From Tubulanus polymorphus (lineage: Eukaryota; Nemertea; Palaeonemertea; Tubulaniformes; Tubulanidae): DNA of 64,000 bases. The notes below the pieces were generated by a model. The model was not told the DNA's origin. It did no database searches and saw nothing but the letters and a program-made list of their open reading frames with translations. Of the stretch, positions 21,391-32,852 are shown one piece after another. The stretch covers positions 10,888,501 to 10,952,500 of the forward strand of contig NC_134031.1 of assembly GCF_964204645.1 (NCBI RefSeq), given 5' to 3'. A program made the translations under genes and the position numbers. Within the stretch, counting starts at the first letter, position 1. Each line of letters opens with the position of its first letter.

Positions 21391-23011
21391 ATGGCAGATA
21401 GTTTTCCAAAAGCTTTCCAATATAATAAATCAATTAAATATAATATTCCAGCAATAGATTTCAATAAAGATATTTCATATAGAAATGAAGTTTTAAATTC
21501 ATTAATTGATTTATATATTTATGTTACTGAAAGTAATAATTTTCATGTAAAGATGGAAAATATATTTCAAGTGTATACAATTAATTTTAAAAATTTAAAT
21601 GAGGCAAAACAATGGTTATTAAAATCTAATATGAAGTATCGGCAGAACCAATTAAATTTTGCTGTTGATTGCGCAACAACAGGCTGTGGAATAAGTTGGA
21701 ATGATCATTTAAACAAACCAAGTTTACCATTGATGTTATCACTTTTTAGATTTCATACTTATTTTCAAATAAAATTAATATTAGATGAATTAGAATGTCC
21801 TTTACCAGGTTCAAAATATTTTAAAGAATTGAATAATGATATTAATTTTTCTAAGTTTTATAAAATATATAATGAATTTAATATTAATTCAAATAAAGAT
21901 TTTAGAGCAAAAATTGGAAAAATGGGTGGATTAGGAATATTATATACTAAAGAATTTGGAAAAATAATGACAAATTCAGATATAAGAACACTAAATTGGA
22001 ATGAATTACCAAAATATTATAATAATATACAACAACAAAATAATAATTGTTGGGTTTATTTCATTTTAGAAAATAGTGAAGGTTTTACTAAAGCTGGTAT
22101 ACAAAGAATAAATCAATCTATTAGAACTTATTTGATATGTATTTTAGGTGCGCAAGTTGAAACAAGATCCCCAATAGTTGGAAATGTTAACACTTCATTC
22201 GATGCGCAGAAACAATTCAAAGTATTATTTGAAGATTCAATTCATAATGATAAAATAGATCGATTCCAGAAAACATTTCCTGAAAAAGCACGTAGAGAAA
22301 TTAAGGGTATGCAAGAATCATCTGATGAGATTGCTAATATTAAGATGATATTTTCTAAAATAACCACGTTAGAAGAAAAATTAACTAATGCAAATGAAGA
22401 ATTAAAACAATTAGAATTAAATAAAAATCTTCAAGTAATTGAGGAAGCTGATTATGAAAGCAGAAAGTTAGCTTTAGAAAAAAAATTGATGATTTAAAAT
22501 ATAATATAGAATTACAGAAAGAAGAAAGAGATACATTATTAAAATCATATGATCTTAATCATATTAAAAAATTATTTTTAAAGATTTGTTGATAAATCCA
22601 GATTCTAAAATATCATTAAAAGATAGAATGAGATTATTATTTAAGTTAGAAGGTATAACAATTCTTTCAATTCTAACAACTGTAACTATGTTATTTACAA
22701 CAATTGGTTTAGCAATATCAAATTCTTTGAAATCTACTCCTACTCCAAATAAACCGGATAAACCCCCGAATGATAATAATTCTATACAAGATAAAGTTAA
22801 GGATGGTTTAAAGAAATTAGCAAAATATTTATGGGAACTATCTAAAAAATCTGCTGCAGCATTGCCAGGAGTAATTGCATCAATTGTTGGTTTTATATTG
22901 AAATCTGCAGGAAACATTATTAACTGTGCTGCTGAACATATTATTTTATTTTTAATTAAAGTTGTAAGTGCAATTATTTTTGGGCTAGTAAACATGATAA
23001 AAAATAAATAA
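21391..23011 (+). pseudogene. Deletion fusion of two virion-type genes in Polinton D
   Basis: The first ~290 residues match the conserved protein of 41503-42891 (CATTGCGISWNDHL, RFHTYFQIKLIL, YFILENSEGFTKAG). After FEDSIHNDK the frame continues into the coiled-coil region of the gene at 40011-41486, so its C-terminal membrane anchor and the next gene's N-terminus are deleted. The frame closes at 22497. The rest of the coiled-coil gene, with ALPGVIASIVGFILKSAG and the final membrane segment, reads to 23011 in another frame. Confidence 0.75.
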
Positions 23012-23031
23012 TTAATTTTTTTGTTAAATAA

Positions 23032-24279
23032 ATGAGTGGGAGTTATATCAATCCTTCTAATTATCATAGAATATCTAATGCTATTAAAGCAGAAAGATCT
23101 CATCATATAATTACTCATAATCCTTCAAATATTAATCCCGATGAAACTTTATATGTTAGAATTCCTCGATTAACACAAAATACTTTTTATGTTCCAAATA
23201 GTATTTATTTATCAGCCGATATAAAAGTAATCGGTAATAATAATAATTATGTTGTTGATAATGTTGGAAGATATTTGATTAAAAGATTAACAATAAAGAT
23301 CGGTCCAGAAACAGTTTTCTCATTAGATGATTATAATTTATTTATGCATTATAAAGATTTATGGTTAACTAAAGAAAATAGAAATAATATGATATTTCAA
23401 GGAATCCAATCAGAAAACCAAAATAAATTAAGATCAGAAGCACATAATGCAATATTAACTAATGCTATAGATAAATTGATAAAAAGTATATATGGAAGCA
23501 AATATAAAATTCCATTAGACTTTCAATTGATAAATAATAATGCACCTTTATATAAATACGCAATTCAAGAAGACGTTATATTCGAAATAACATTTGCTCC
23601 TGTTAATGAAATTGTAATATCTAGCGTTGATAAAGATATGAGTTATAAATTATCGAATATATGTTTAGAATATGATACAGTAACTGATGAAAATATTTCA
23701 AGTATAATTCAAACTAAATACAATCAAGGATTTTCATTATTATATGATTATATTGATAAATTTAAAACTGTAACTATTAATGCAAATGATGAAATTATTA
23801 ATGAGAATATCAAATTCCCAAGAAGATCTATTAAAGGTATATTAATATTTTTTACCATTGCAACATATACTAATAGCGCAATAAATGTTGATAATTATTA
23901 TAATCCTGAAATAACAAAAGTAGAAATAACTATCGAAGGAATAGCAAATAAAATATTTTGTCAAGGAATGAGAATGATAGATCAATGGCCAGAAATTAGA
24001 AAACATTTTATGAATGAAAAAGTAAAATCATCTAAAAATTGTAATATTAATCAAATTTATTATTATACCGGTAATAAATATGCATTATGGTTAGATTTTA
24101 GAACAACAGAGGATAATTCATTACATGGTTCTGGAAAAAAATTACAGAACACTAAAGATGGAATACAATTATTCATGACAAAGAATGAAGGAATCAAAAA
24201 TTTTAAAATGCACATTTATATTATATCTGACGCGCAATTAAATATTGTAAATTCTCAATTGAATAGTGTTACGTATTAA
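23032..24279 (+). CDS. MCP: Major capsid protein (double jelly-roll), Polinton D
   Basis: 415 residues, the same length as the C and C' copies, with scattered substitutions only (for example SSKNCNINQIYYY against SFENCNINQIDYY). Same strand-rich landmarks (LYVRIPRLTQNTFYVPN, KIGPETVFSLDDYNLF). It is the one large gene of D left open while its neighbours decayed, either by chance or because decay is recent. Starts in TTTTTTTGTTAAATAAATG. Confidence 0.88.
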   Translation: MSGSYINPSNYHRISNAIKAERSHHIITHNPSNINPDETLYVRIPRLTQNTFYVPNSIYLSADIKVIGNNNNYVVDNVGRYLIKRLTIKIGPETVFSLDDYNLFMHYKDLWLTKENRNNMIFQGIQSENQNKLRSEAHNAILTNAIDKLIKSIYGSKYKIPLDFQLINNNAPLYKYAIQEDVIFEITFAPVNEIVISSVDKDMSYKLSNICLEYDTVTDENISSIIQTKYNQGFSLLYDYIDKFKTVTINANDEIINENIKFPRRSIKGILIFFTIATYTNSAINVDNYYNPEITKVEITIEGIANKIFCQGMRMIDQWPEIRKHFMNEKVKSSKNCNINQIYYYTGNKYALWLDFRTTEDNSLHGSGKKLQNTKDGIQLFMTKNEGIKNFKMHIYIISDAQLNIVNSQLNSVTY

Positions 24280-24311
24280 AATTTTAACTTTAATAAAAAT
24301 TTATATAATAA

Positions 24312-25543
24312 ATGGAAGGAGGTAAAGTATATAAACATATTCCATACATCGATACACATGAAAATAATGATGGTTTATATTATGTAATACCTTGTAATAT
24401 AGCTTTGATATTTGATCCTATTTCAAAATTTATAAAACTAAACTAATAGAAATCGATAATAATAAAAGTGGTGTTGTTGATAATTTAAGTAATGTAATTG
24501 ATAATAATGTAATACCTTCTACATCTAATAATGTATTACCTTCTACATCTAATAATGTAATATCTTCTACATCTAATAATGTAATACCTTCTACATCTAA
24601 TAATGTAATACCTTCTACATCGAATAATGCAATACCTTCTACATCTAATAATGATAAGATTGAACCGGATATCAAAACCAAAAAGACAAATGAAAAATAT
24701 TGTGATGTATGTAAGAAATATATATCATATAAAAATTGGGCATCACATAAGAAATCAAATAAACATATAGAAAAAGAAAAGAATAATAATGATAATAATA
24801 TATCTGATAATAATATAATAGATTATATCATAGATAATGTTAATACAATTGAAACAAATGATATCATAGATAATATAACAGATAATGTTGATACAATTGA
24901 AACTAATGATAATGAAACAATTGACGATTCTAAAAAACATTGTAACATTTGTGATTTAGATATTTCTAAAAGTAATTTTTCTAAACATAAAAAATCTCAA
25001 GCGCATATCGAAAATGGAAGGAAGTTAGAAGAACATGAAAAGAAATTAGAAGAAATAGAAAGAAATGAAACGTGTCAATATTGTAATAAAAAAATTGAAC
25101 CTGTTGATGAAAATACTCATTATAAATCAAAGTTACATCTAATTAATGTTTATAAAATGGTGAGTATGATACCATTGTTAAATAACCCAAATAAATATAT
25201 CAAATATTTTAATCCTAAAACTAACCAATATTATATATTCTATAAGTTGTTATTTGATAAATTATTAGATTATGCAGAAGATAATCCTGAACAAATATAT
25301 GAATTATTATATTTTAGGAAAATAGATTTAAGTTATCTAATAAAACATTTTGGATATCAATTTGATTTTGATAATGATGATTTTGATGAATACTTAGAAA
25401 AATTAAGAGAAAAAGCTAATATACCTACTAATTATCATTCAAAGATGACTCGACTAAAATTAATAAATCTACCTAAGACTTTTGATGAATTAGATATAAA
25501 CAGAGATGATTTTATAAATGTATTAGAAACAAAATTAGAATAA
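24312..25543 (+). pseudogene. Zinc-finger protein of Polinton D with PSTSNN repeats, frameshifted
   Basis: The start is MEGGKVYKHI; the first frame stops at 24444-24446, and the rest is open in another frame to 25543. It has a 6-fold 8-residue repeat (NNVIPSTS), then three CxxC...H fingers (YCDVCKKYI...H, HCNICDLDI...H, TCQYCNKKI...H) and a helical C-terminal domain aligned with the last half of 10392-11423. Expanded relative to C in the low-complexity and spacer parts. Confidence 0.7.
24503..24646 (+). repeat. 24-bp coding minisatellite
   Basis: Six tandem 24-bp units of AATAATGTAATACCTTCTACATCT type, encoding NNVIPSTS. The C copy has only one PSTSND-like site, so the array expanded in D. 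Confidence 0.92.
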
Positions 25544-25690
25544 TTATTATAAAACTAATTTATATATCTATGTACTAGACGTACGTAAGAATTCTTACTT
25601 TCTTACTTTCTTAGCAAGAATCTTGGATTCTTACGTACGTCTAGTATATAGAAATATAAATTAGTTTCTATAATATTCCAAATTAGGATT
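25544..25690. repeat. Convergent-gene palindrome of Polinton D
   Basis: Between the zinc-finger and ATPase stop codons. Arms read AACTAATTTATAT...TACTAGACGTACGTAAGAAT on each side (about 25553-25600 and 25625-25672) around a TTCTTACTTTCTTAC spacer. It is in the same place as the inverted repeat of C but has an unrelated sequence. Confidence 0.82.
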
Positions 25691-26302
25691 TTATTTTATA
25701 AATTTATATTCATAGCGAAATTGTAGTCTCAGTAATAATTTTGAACCTTTATTATTCTTTAATTTATTCATATATTCATCATGTAATTCAGTAGGTATAA
25801 TTTGATTTTATTCAAATGATTGTTGCATAGATTTTCTATCTCTATTGTAGAATAAAACTAGAAATCTTATATTCTCCCTAAAGTCTTTAACAATTGAATT
25901 ATATTTTTGATTTAAAACCCATGTTGTTATCCCAAAATGTCTCCCAGAGAAAGCTAAGTAACATAACTCACTTTCTCTCACTTTTGAATCATGTAAATTA
26001 GCGCAATCATCTACAATGAATAATGTATTTGATCCTTTATAAGTATCAATTGCTATTTTTATGCAATTATCTAAATTTTCTTTTACTGTTTTAGGATCTA
26101 ATATAATAAACTTTTTTATTTTAACTATATCTCTATTATATGTTTTATTCATTTCATAAGTAGGACAGAATAATATTATATTATCAAAATGATTCTTATA
26201 AATAGTTTCTAACAAATCTAATATGAAATGTGTTTTACCACAGTTTGTTACCCCAGTAACTAACATATTATGCGGTTCAAATATAAATAAATCTTTATTC
26301 AT
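25691..26302 (-). pseudogene. Packaging ATPase of Polinton D, one stop codon
   Basis: 204-codon frame with Walker A GVTNCGKT and Walker B TLFIVDD, lacking the frameshift of the C copies. A single TAA after QQSFE (near 25808) removes about 38 residues, which remain readable to 25691. Start overlaps the integrase end. Confidence 0.85.
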
Positions 26303-27136
26303 TTATTCTTTTAATTTTACTAGATAAAATCCATTCATTAAATTTATCATCATATCCTTTATATTTCACCAAAGAATACTTTTTTCCTTTAAGAGTTTTT
26401 GTTTTCAATACCTTTTCTATTTTGTATTCTATTTCATCTGGATTTGGTACTAATGATAATTCTTGTTCATAGAAATAACCTAATATTTCTTCATCTTTTA
26501 GATCTTCTAGTTTATAAACAAATGGTTTAGTTAATATTATCTTTTTAATCTTGAATATTTCTTCAGTAAAATTTGGGGTATAACCTTTATAAAATGTTTT
26601 TCGATATTTAGAAATTCTAACATGTTGTCCTATTTTAAATTTAGGTTCTCCAAAATCATGTGTAACAAATGCTCCATATAAATTATTCCAAACTATTTCT
26701 GAATTTTCTTCTTTTCTAGCTTGTATAGGTTTCATATTTATAGAACTATGTTTAGAATTATTATAACCTTTAACTAAATCATCTAACACATTGATATATT
26801 TATATGTTTCATTAGCAGTGGTTCCACATTCTAGTTTTCAATGTTTTATTAAATCTTTCTATAATAGATGCTTTTTTATCTGAATGTGTTGAAAAATAAT
26901 CTACATTGTTATCAGATAATAGTTTTTTTAAATGTTTATTATAGAATTCCTTACCTTCATCAAATTGTATCTTATCTGGAATAGCTTCTTTAAATATTGA
27001 TTTAAAAGCATTTGTCATTTCTATACCAGTTTTATTTTTGATTGGAATTGACCATGCGTATCTACTGAATATGTCTATAACATTTAATATCCAGAAATAT
27101 CCTTTGTTGTATTCCTCTAAGTTCTTCATGTCAATT
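26295..27136 (-). pseudogene. Integrase of Polinton D, frameshifted and 5'-truncated
   Basis: The C-terminal frame 26295-26789 holds the chromodomain; the core frame (26812-27136) holds the rve motifs from the middle of the first-Asp strand on. It has the same GTGGTTCCAC deletion as C (reverse strand). The start of the gene, about 80 codons, is missing: at 27137 the sequence changes to an ATPase N-terminus. Confidence 0.87.
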
Positions 27137-27202
27137 ACCACAGTTTGTTACCCCAGTAACTAACATATTATGCGGTTCAAATATAAATAAATCTTTATTC
27201 AT
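27137..27202 (-). pseudogene. ATPase N-terminal fragment at breakpoint
   Basis: The first 22 codons of the packaging ATPase, up to the middle of Walker A (GVTNCG), then cut at 27137. The join with the D integrase has the short microhomology TTA. Together with 26295-27136 this makes two integrase genes sit in tandem. Confidence 0.85.
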
Positions 27203-28287
27203 TTATTCTTTTAATTTTACTAGATAAAATCCATTCATTAAATTTATCATCATATCCTTTATATTTCACCAAAGAATACTTTTTTCCTTTAAGAGTTTTT
27301 GTTTTCAATACTTTTTCTATTTTGTATTCTATTTCATCTGGATTTGGTACAAGTGATAATTCTTGTTCATAGAAATAACCTAATATTTCTTCATCTTTTA
27401 GATCTTCTAGTTTATAAACAAATGGTTTAGTTAATATTATCTTTTTAATCTTGAATATTTCTTTTGTAAAATTTGGGGTATAACCTTTATAAAATGTTTT
27501 TTCTATATTTAGATATTCTAACGTGTTGTCCAATTTTAGATTTAGGTTCTCCAAAATCATGTGTAACAAACGCACCATATAAATTATTCCAAACTGTTTC
27601 CAAATTATCTTCTTTTCTAGCTTGTATAGGTTTCATATTTATAGAACTATGTTTAGAATTATTATAACCTTTCACCAAATCATCTAACACATCGATATAT
27701 TCATATGTTTCATTAGCAGTAAAATATTTCCACATTCTAGTTTTCAATGTTTTATTAAATCTTTCTTTAATAGATGCTTTTTTATCTGAGTGTGTTGAAA
27801 AATATTCTACATCGTTATCAGATAATAGTTTTTTGAAATGTTTGTTATAAAATTCCTTACCTTCATCAAATTGTATCTTATCTGGAATAGCTTCTTTAAA
27901 TATTGATTTAAAAGCATTTGTCACTTCTATACCAGTTTTATTTTTGATTGGAATTGACCATGCGTATCTACTGAATATGTCTATAACATTTAATATCCAG
28001 AAATGTCCTTTGTTGTGTTTTTCTAAGTTCTTCATGTCAATTAAATCTGCTTGCCATTGTTGATCGATATATGAAACCATAACTTTTCTTGTTAAATAAG
28101 TTTTATCCATTTTCTTGTGGATTTGATATGTTGGTTGATTTTGTAACCATAATCTTAGTTCACTATATTTTATATTACCATTTTCATTATCAGATTTAAT
28201 TTTATTCCATAATTCTGAAACGTTAGAATACGATACTTCACTTTCTGGGTTGTAATATAACTCTCTTAAATATTGTTCTTTTTTCAT
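27195..28287 (-). pseudogene. Polinton A integrase with chromodomain, frameshifted
   Basis: Complete gene region. The core frame 27487-28287 has all three acidic residues (near 81, 141 and 175), HHCC-like N-terminal residues are not obvious. The C-terminal frame 27195-27578 has KTFYKGYTPNF and the chromodomain (YSLVKYKGYDDKFNEWI). The break is an extra base in the run near 27500. Lacks the five-base deletion of C/D. Confidence 0.88.
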
Positions 28288-28293
28288 CTTATT

Positions 28294-28662
28294 TTAATCC
28301 ATTAATAATAATTTAGATTTAGTTTCAATGACTTTATGATTTGACTTATTTTCTGGTATGATAGGTTTATTATCATTGGAATAATCTTTATCATCAGATT
28401 TGAATTTTGATTTATACATTACACCGGATAATATAATAATTGTGATTAACCCAATTGTAATATATAAGTAATTATTTCTTCCACTATTAGAAGAATTAGA
28501 TGGGTTATTATTTGAATCAATAACAGATAATTTCTGTGATTCATTTATATCAGTTAATTTCTTTTTCTTAGCTTTTTTTAATTCTGAAGATCTTTTACCT
28601 AATTCCTTTGCCCACTGTATTTGTTTCTCAGATCTAGGCTTTTTCCTAACGCCATCACTCAT
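28294..28662 (-). CDS. Small basic membrane protein of Polinton A
   Basis: Identical to 1031-1399: 122 residues, basic N-terminus, one hydrophobic span, charged tail. Six bp separate it from the integrase. Confidence 0.7.
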   Translation of the reverse strand: MSDGVRKKPRSEKQIQWAKELGKRSSELKKAKKKKLTDINESQKLSVIDSNNNPSNSSNSGRNNYLYITIGLITIIILSGVMYKSKFKSDDKDYSNDNKPIIPENKSNHKVIETKSKLLLMD

Positions 28663-28723
28663 TTATTTTAGTTAATTTTTGTTCTGGTTCATTTTCTGTT
28701 TCGACGTTTGGTTGTAGTACATC

Positions 28724-29263
28724 TTATTCGTTCTTACCTGATTTATATTCCATAGGTTTGATATTCGGAAATGTTATGACGCCAGTAGAAATTAATGTCA
28801 TAACCGATCCTAATTGGAATGAAGCATATCCAACCCATTTTTGTAATTCAGTCATAACTAAGTAGTCATTTTTCAAATAACTATATAATTTATTTTCATC
28901 ATCAATTGGTATTAACTGGTTACATAACTTAGAATAACATTTGACAATACCATCTGAAATAGAATCATTTATTCTAGCTAATCTAGCTTCTTCATAAATC
29001 TTAAAATATTTTATTACTTTATCTGGTTTCATAGCATCTAATTCTTGAAAAGTAATGGTCTTAGTTAAAAATTGTTTACACTTTCCGCTAGCAATTAATA
29101 GTTCAAGATGGTGTTTACAATATAAGTAGTATTCATAATCTATATTGCTATTAACTTGAATATTATTTTCAATTTTGGTTGGAATATCCTTATTATCACT
29201 AATACCTAAATCATCTAATGTTTTTTCAATATCAATACTATTCTTACTCGATTTCTTTGACAT
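28724..29263 (-). CDS. Conserved Polinton protein, truncated (copy 2 of 1461-2000)
   Basis: Identical to the first copy, including the TAA after GKNE that removes the last 21 residues seen in C. The upstream leader ends ATATAAATG. Confidence 0.65.
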   Translation of the reverse strand: MSKKSSKNSIDIEKTLDDLGISDNKDIPTKIENNIQVNSNIDYEYYLYCKHHLELLIASGKCKQFLTKTITFQELDAMKPDKVIKYFKIYEEARLARINDSISDGIVKCYSKLCNQLIPIDDENKLYSYLKNDYLVMTELQKWVGYASFQLGSVMTLISTGVITFPNIKPMEYKSGKNE

Positions 29264-29832
29264 TTATATTGGAGAAATTTAATAAGAAAAATATTATAAG
29301 TATTATAAAATTATACTAGTCTCTCTTTAGGTTAAGACTAAATTGACTAGGTTAGTTAAAGTTAAAGAATTTCTATTCAAATCTTTTCAAAATCTATTCA
29401 ATCAAATGTCAATTAGAATTACCAAAAGAAAATATTAAAAATATAATAGAATTCACTAGCAGTTGAAGTTATTGTTTTTTATTATATTTTATTTAAATTA
29501 GGATTTAATATCTCACTACTATTGTCTATCTATTAGGAGCAGTAATTATAACTGTCCAGATAAGTCATTTCGGATTCTCGATAATAAATCCTAAAACTGA
29601 AAATAAATTCAAAGAAACGACTGGTGGAAATACTATTTCATAAACACATATATTTTATTCTACAATCATTAACGATGTCCACATTCCAAGCCGCTCGGCA
29701 GCCGAGCGGTAAGGTATGCGCGGAATGCGGAAATCAATAAAGTATAATACAACATCTGTCACTGTGTGTGACATTAACAACAGCTGAATGACGCAATTGA
29801 AATTCCGGCAAACGTAATATGAATATTTTAAG
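29264..29832. other. Subterminal non-coding part of Polinton A
   Basis: Second copy of 2001-2569; no gene. It carries the GC-rich hairpin near 29693. The boundary with sequence not shared with C lies near 29580, where the C homologue would enter the HNH gene. Confidence 0.6.
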
Positions 29833-30026
29833 AGTAATAGGGATAATATGCTTTCAAGCTAAAGGTCGAGAGGTTGAGAAATTTTACAAATATGAAAATA
29901 ACAATAATTTCTAGTTGAATTAGGAGTGCGCGCGACTAATTCCACTAGAAATTATTGTTATTTTCATATTTGGAAAATTTCTCGACCTCTCGACCTTTGG
30001 CTTGAAAGCCTATTATCCCTATTACT
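29833..30026. repeat. Terminal palindrome of Polinton A
   Basis: Second copy of 2570-2763, 194 bp, AGTAATAGGGAT at both edges, GC-rich loop (GGAGTGCGCGCGACT). Confidence 0.9.
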
Positions 30027-30059
30027 CATGACCTAACCCTAGATCAAATTTCAAATAGA

Positions 30060-31606
30060 TTGAAATATATTGATAAATCTTCGATAAAATTACATATGAA
30101 ATCTCAAGACGAAATACCTATTCTAAGTTCTGATTGGAGAAATACTGAAAAATTATTAGAGGGTAACTATGAATCTGTCCTTTTATTTCAACGAGGGGAT
30201 GCCACACTCAAACGTAATTATCACATTATTCTCTCTGATCCTCGTTCTCTGGAACATTTATCCAACTTTGGACAATCTGTCATTGGTATTGACGTGAAAC
30301 ATGATTTCAATTCGTGGAAATTTAAAACTTCATTTGTAACTTTTGCAGACCACAAAAATGAAGGACGTATTGCTGCTGCATCAATTAGTAGTGATGAAGG
30401 GGGGGGGGGCTACTCATGCAACTACCATCCAGTTAGTTCTAGCCAATACACCATGTACAGACGAAAAATGTAATCATCCATCTGAATTCTATATATTTAA
30501 TAATGGCAATGGTTTTTTCAGAATCAAGCCATGTTCATCAACATCTAGATTTTGTCCTTTTGTACAACATGTTAAAGACGCAAGTCTAAAGCAAGGAGCA
30601 TCTGACAATAATCTTAAATCAGTACTATGTAATTTTCATGTCCTGCAGTGTATTCGTCGCTTCATGAATGTAAATCAAGAACTTCGCTTATTTTGCAAGC
30701 CTCTAGAAACTGGTTTCAAATGCATTATGAGATCATGGGATGCTTCATCTAGAACTGATATAGCCAATTCATTTATTAGTTTTATTGAGAATGATATTTC
30801 TTTAGACCTTATGTCGCAAGATACAAAAACATTATTAATTGATTACCTAAAGAAGAATTGGTTTAATTCCCAAATTTGGTCTGATGCATTCAATGCTGAA
30901 TCAATTTATCAGTCAGACCAATCTAACAGAAATAACCCTTTGCTATTAACTGATAATATTACTGAGCGCAAATTCAAACAAATAGATGATGTCTACTTAA
31001 GTGAACACCTAAATAAACTGATATCATCTTTTGTAGGATTACTGTTTGAAAATGCTTTTAATGATGAGATAAAAGCGACAAATAAGAACAATCTCCAATT
31101 TAAGCAACTTGACCAACGAGTTAGGAATATACGTCACCTTGAAAAGATAGAAAAGTGTTGCAAAAGAGCCTTTGATTTATTACAGAATAATGAGATTTTA
31201 AGATATGATGAAGAAACTAGTTGGTTTGTTGTGAAGAGTTCTTCACGAAAGAACTTAAATAAGTTAGAAGATAATGATAATTTTTTCAATGGTGATACTC
31301 AATATACATTCAATCAAAAGAGCCTTTGATTTATTACAGAATAATGAGATTTTAAAATATGATGAAGAAACTAGTTGGTTTGTTGTGAAGAGTTCTTCAC
31401 GAAAGAACTGAAATAGGTTAGAAGATAATGATAATTTTTTCAATGGTGATACTCAATATACATTCAATCAGCTTGATGTTTTAGAAGAAAGATTCCCCGA
31501 TAAAGTATCAATATCCGAGGAACATTCATATGACATTTCAAACAAGAAAATTAATTTTAGAAAATTATTTGACGCCTGCGAAAAAAATGTAGAATTTCTG
31601 GGCTAA
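30060..31606 (+). pseudogene. MULE-type transposase fragment (copy 2)
   Basis: Same gene as 2797-4341. The G-run here is 11 instead of 9, so the upstream frame ends at 30473; the downstream frame (30343-31329) is open through LKSVLCNFHVLQC and the helical C-terminal part. The 154-bp tandem duplication at 31166-31473 again shifts the frame; the last part is readable to TAA at 31604-31606. Confidence 0.7.
31166..31473 (+). repeat. 154-bp tandem duplication (copy 2)
   Basis: Same duplication as 3901-4208; the two units start GAGCCTTTGATTT at 31166 and 31320. Confidence 0.9.
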
Positions 31607-32561
31607 GCTAATGTGGAATTGCAAATTTGAAATCGAAGTTTTAAGAAATTTGGGGAATGATGAGATTTGGCGATTGGGTAGATGATACAGGTCTTCGACT
31701 CTAGTAGTAGTTTAAATTTTTTTTAATGAAAATTCTCAATAATTGATCGCGAACTTGCGACCGACTTCATTTACTTATGCCTCTAAGCTGGTCTGCAACT
31801 TCATAGCCTCCATGGTTGAAGAGAGAGCTCTTCTGATGTCTGCTTCATCATGACTTCGAGCATATCGTGTGGCCTAGCCAGCCGGCCCGGGCCACGGGTT
31901 TGGCTGTCACTCGATATCCTAGAGTTGAGTCTGGGTGGGTTGAGGTAGACATTGTCATTTAAAATAACATGCTTATGTTGTTCTGTATGAATTACCCGTG
32001 TGTCATGTATGTTGTATTAATTTATTTTAAAATTTGTATTTATTGAATTTGGGAATTTTATCCCGGAATTTCAATGTAATAAGGATCAATAAAGAATTGA
32101 ATTGAATTGTCACCTAATTCACATGCCATCAGAGGACGCGGAGCCGTATATGACAGCTATGCTATTATAAATTGCTAATTTCACGAAACCTGCATACTCC
32201 TAATATCAAACATATTTTCTAAAACGTTTGAATATTGAAATTATATGTTTACACATTTTCATATTGACCGCTTGTAGCCGCTGATGAAATTCACGCCGGC
32301 CCTACACACATCGTAAATAGCTTCGTCATTCCACCGGCATGCCCACGTCAGGGTCTGACTTTTATATCAGACTTCCAAATCGTGTATACATCCGCCATTT
32401 AACCGAATAATCCGATTTACTTATCATTTCTATTTATGCCTGCCGCTTCTGATATAATCATACATCCTTCACTATTACAATACGTCTTCTAATGATATTC
32501 AATGCAATATAACATTTCGACGTTCAAATATAGGTCATTACATAATCACAGGAAGCCATTC
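31607..32561. other. Flanking non-coding DNA (copy 2)
   Basis: Second copy of 4342-5296 with a few substitutions (AATAACCCG to AATTACCCG; CAAACATCC to CATACATCC). No gene seen; an AATAAAG...GAATTGAATTG tail lies near 32085. Confidence 0.45.
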
Positions 32562-32567
32562 TACATC
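32562..32567. repeat. Target-site duplication TACATC (left of C)
   Basis: Six bases directly before AGTAATAGGG; repeated exactly at 50245-50250 after the right terminus. A 6-bp duplication is the hallmark of Polinton integration. Confidence 0.95.
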
Positions 32568-32774
32568 AGTAATAGGGATTTAGTTGTTCTATACCAAAGG
32601 TCGAAAGGTCGAGCCCGAGAAATTTTCCAAAATGTTAAAATAATAATAATTTCTACTTGAATTAGTCGCGTACACTCCTAATTCAAGTAGAAATTATTAT
32701 TATTTTAACATTTGGAAAATTTATCAACCTCAACCTTTCGACCTTTGATATAGAACAACTAAATCCCTATTACT
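32568..32774. repeat. Terminal palindrome of C (left)
   Basis: 207 bp, identical to 5303-5509; outer and inner edges both carry the 12-base terminus. See the right-hand copy at 50038-50244. Confidence 0.93.
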
Positions 32775-32852
32775 CTATCTAATCACAAGTCTCATAATTT
32801 ACAAGCCTCAACATGTTGAGTATTGCGTATTACATGTTGATTCTAGAACAAC

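Larger units (their letters stand above)
15763..27136 (-). mobile_element. Polinton D, inverted and degraded, truncated in integrase
   Basis: Starts AGTAATAGGGG at 15763. Gene order is that of C in reverse orientation: polymerase, small protein, penton, small ORFs, capsid on +, then ATPase and integrase on -. It ends inside the integrase at 27136, where sequence jumps to an ATPase start. Almost every gene has stops or frameshifts except the major capsid gene and a 73-codon ORF. It shares the integrase deletion of C. The bases before the left end are GCTGGG; the matching right flank is lost. Confidence 0.85.
27137..30026 (-). mobile_element. Polinton A right end (second copy)
   Basis: From the D/A breakpoint to the terminal CCCTATTACT at 30026. 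Contains the first codons of an ATPase gene, an integrase, the basic membrane protein, the conserved ORF and the terminal palindrome. Positions 27264-30026 equal 1-2763. Flank after the terminus is CATGAC, with no partner found. Confidence 0.88.

Noticed and set aside
22564-23118. 184-codon minus-strand frame
   Set aside because: Antisense to the membrane-protein tail and MCP start of element D; composition of a shadow frame.
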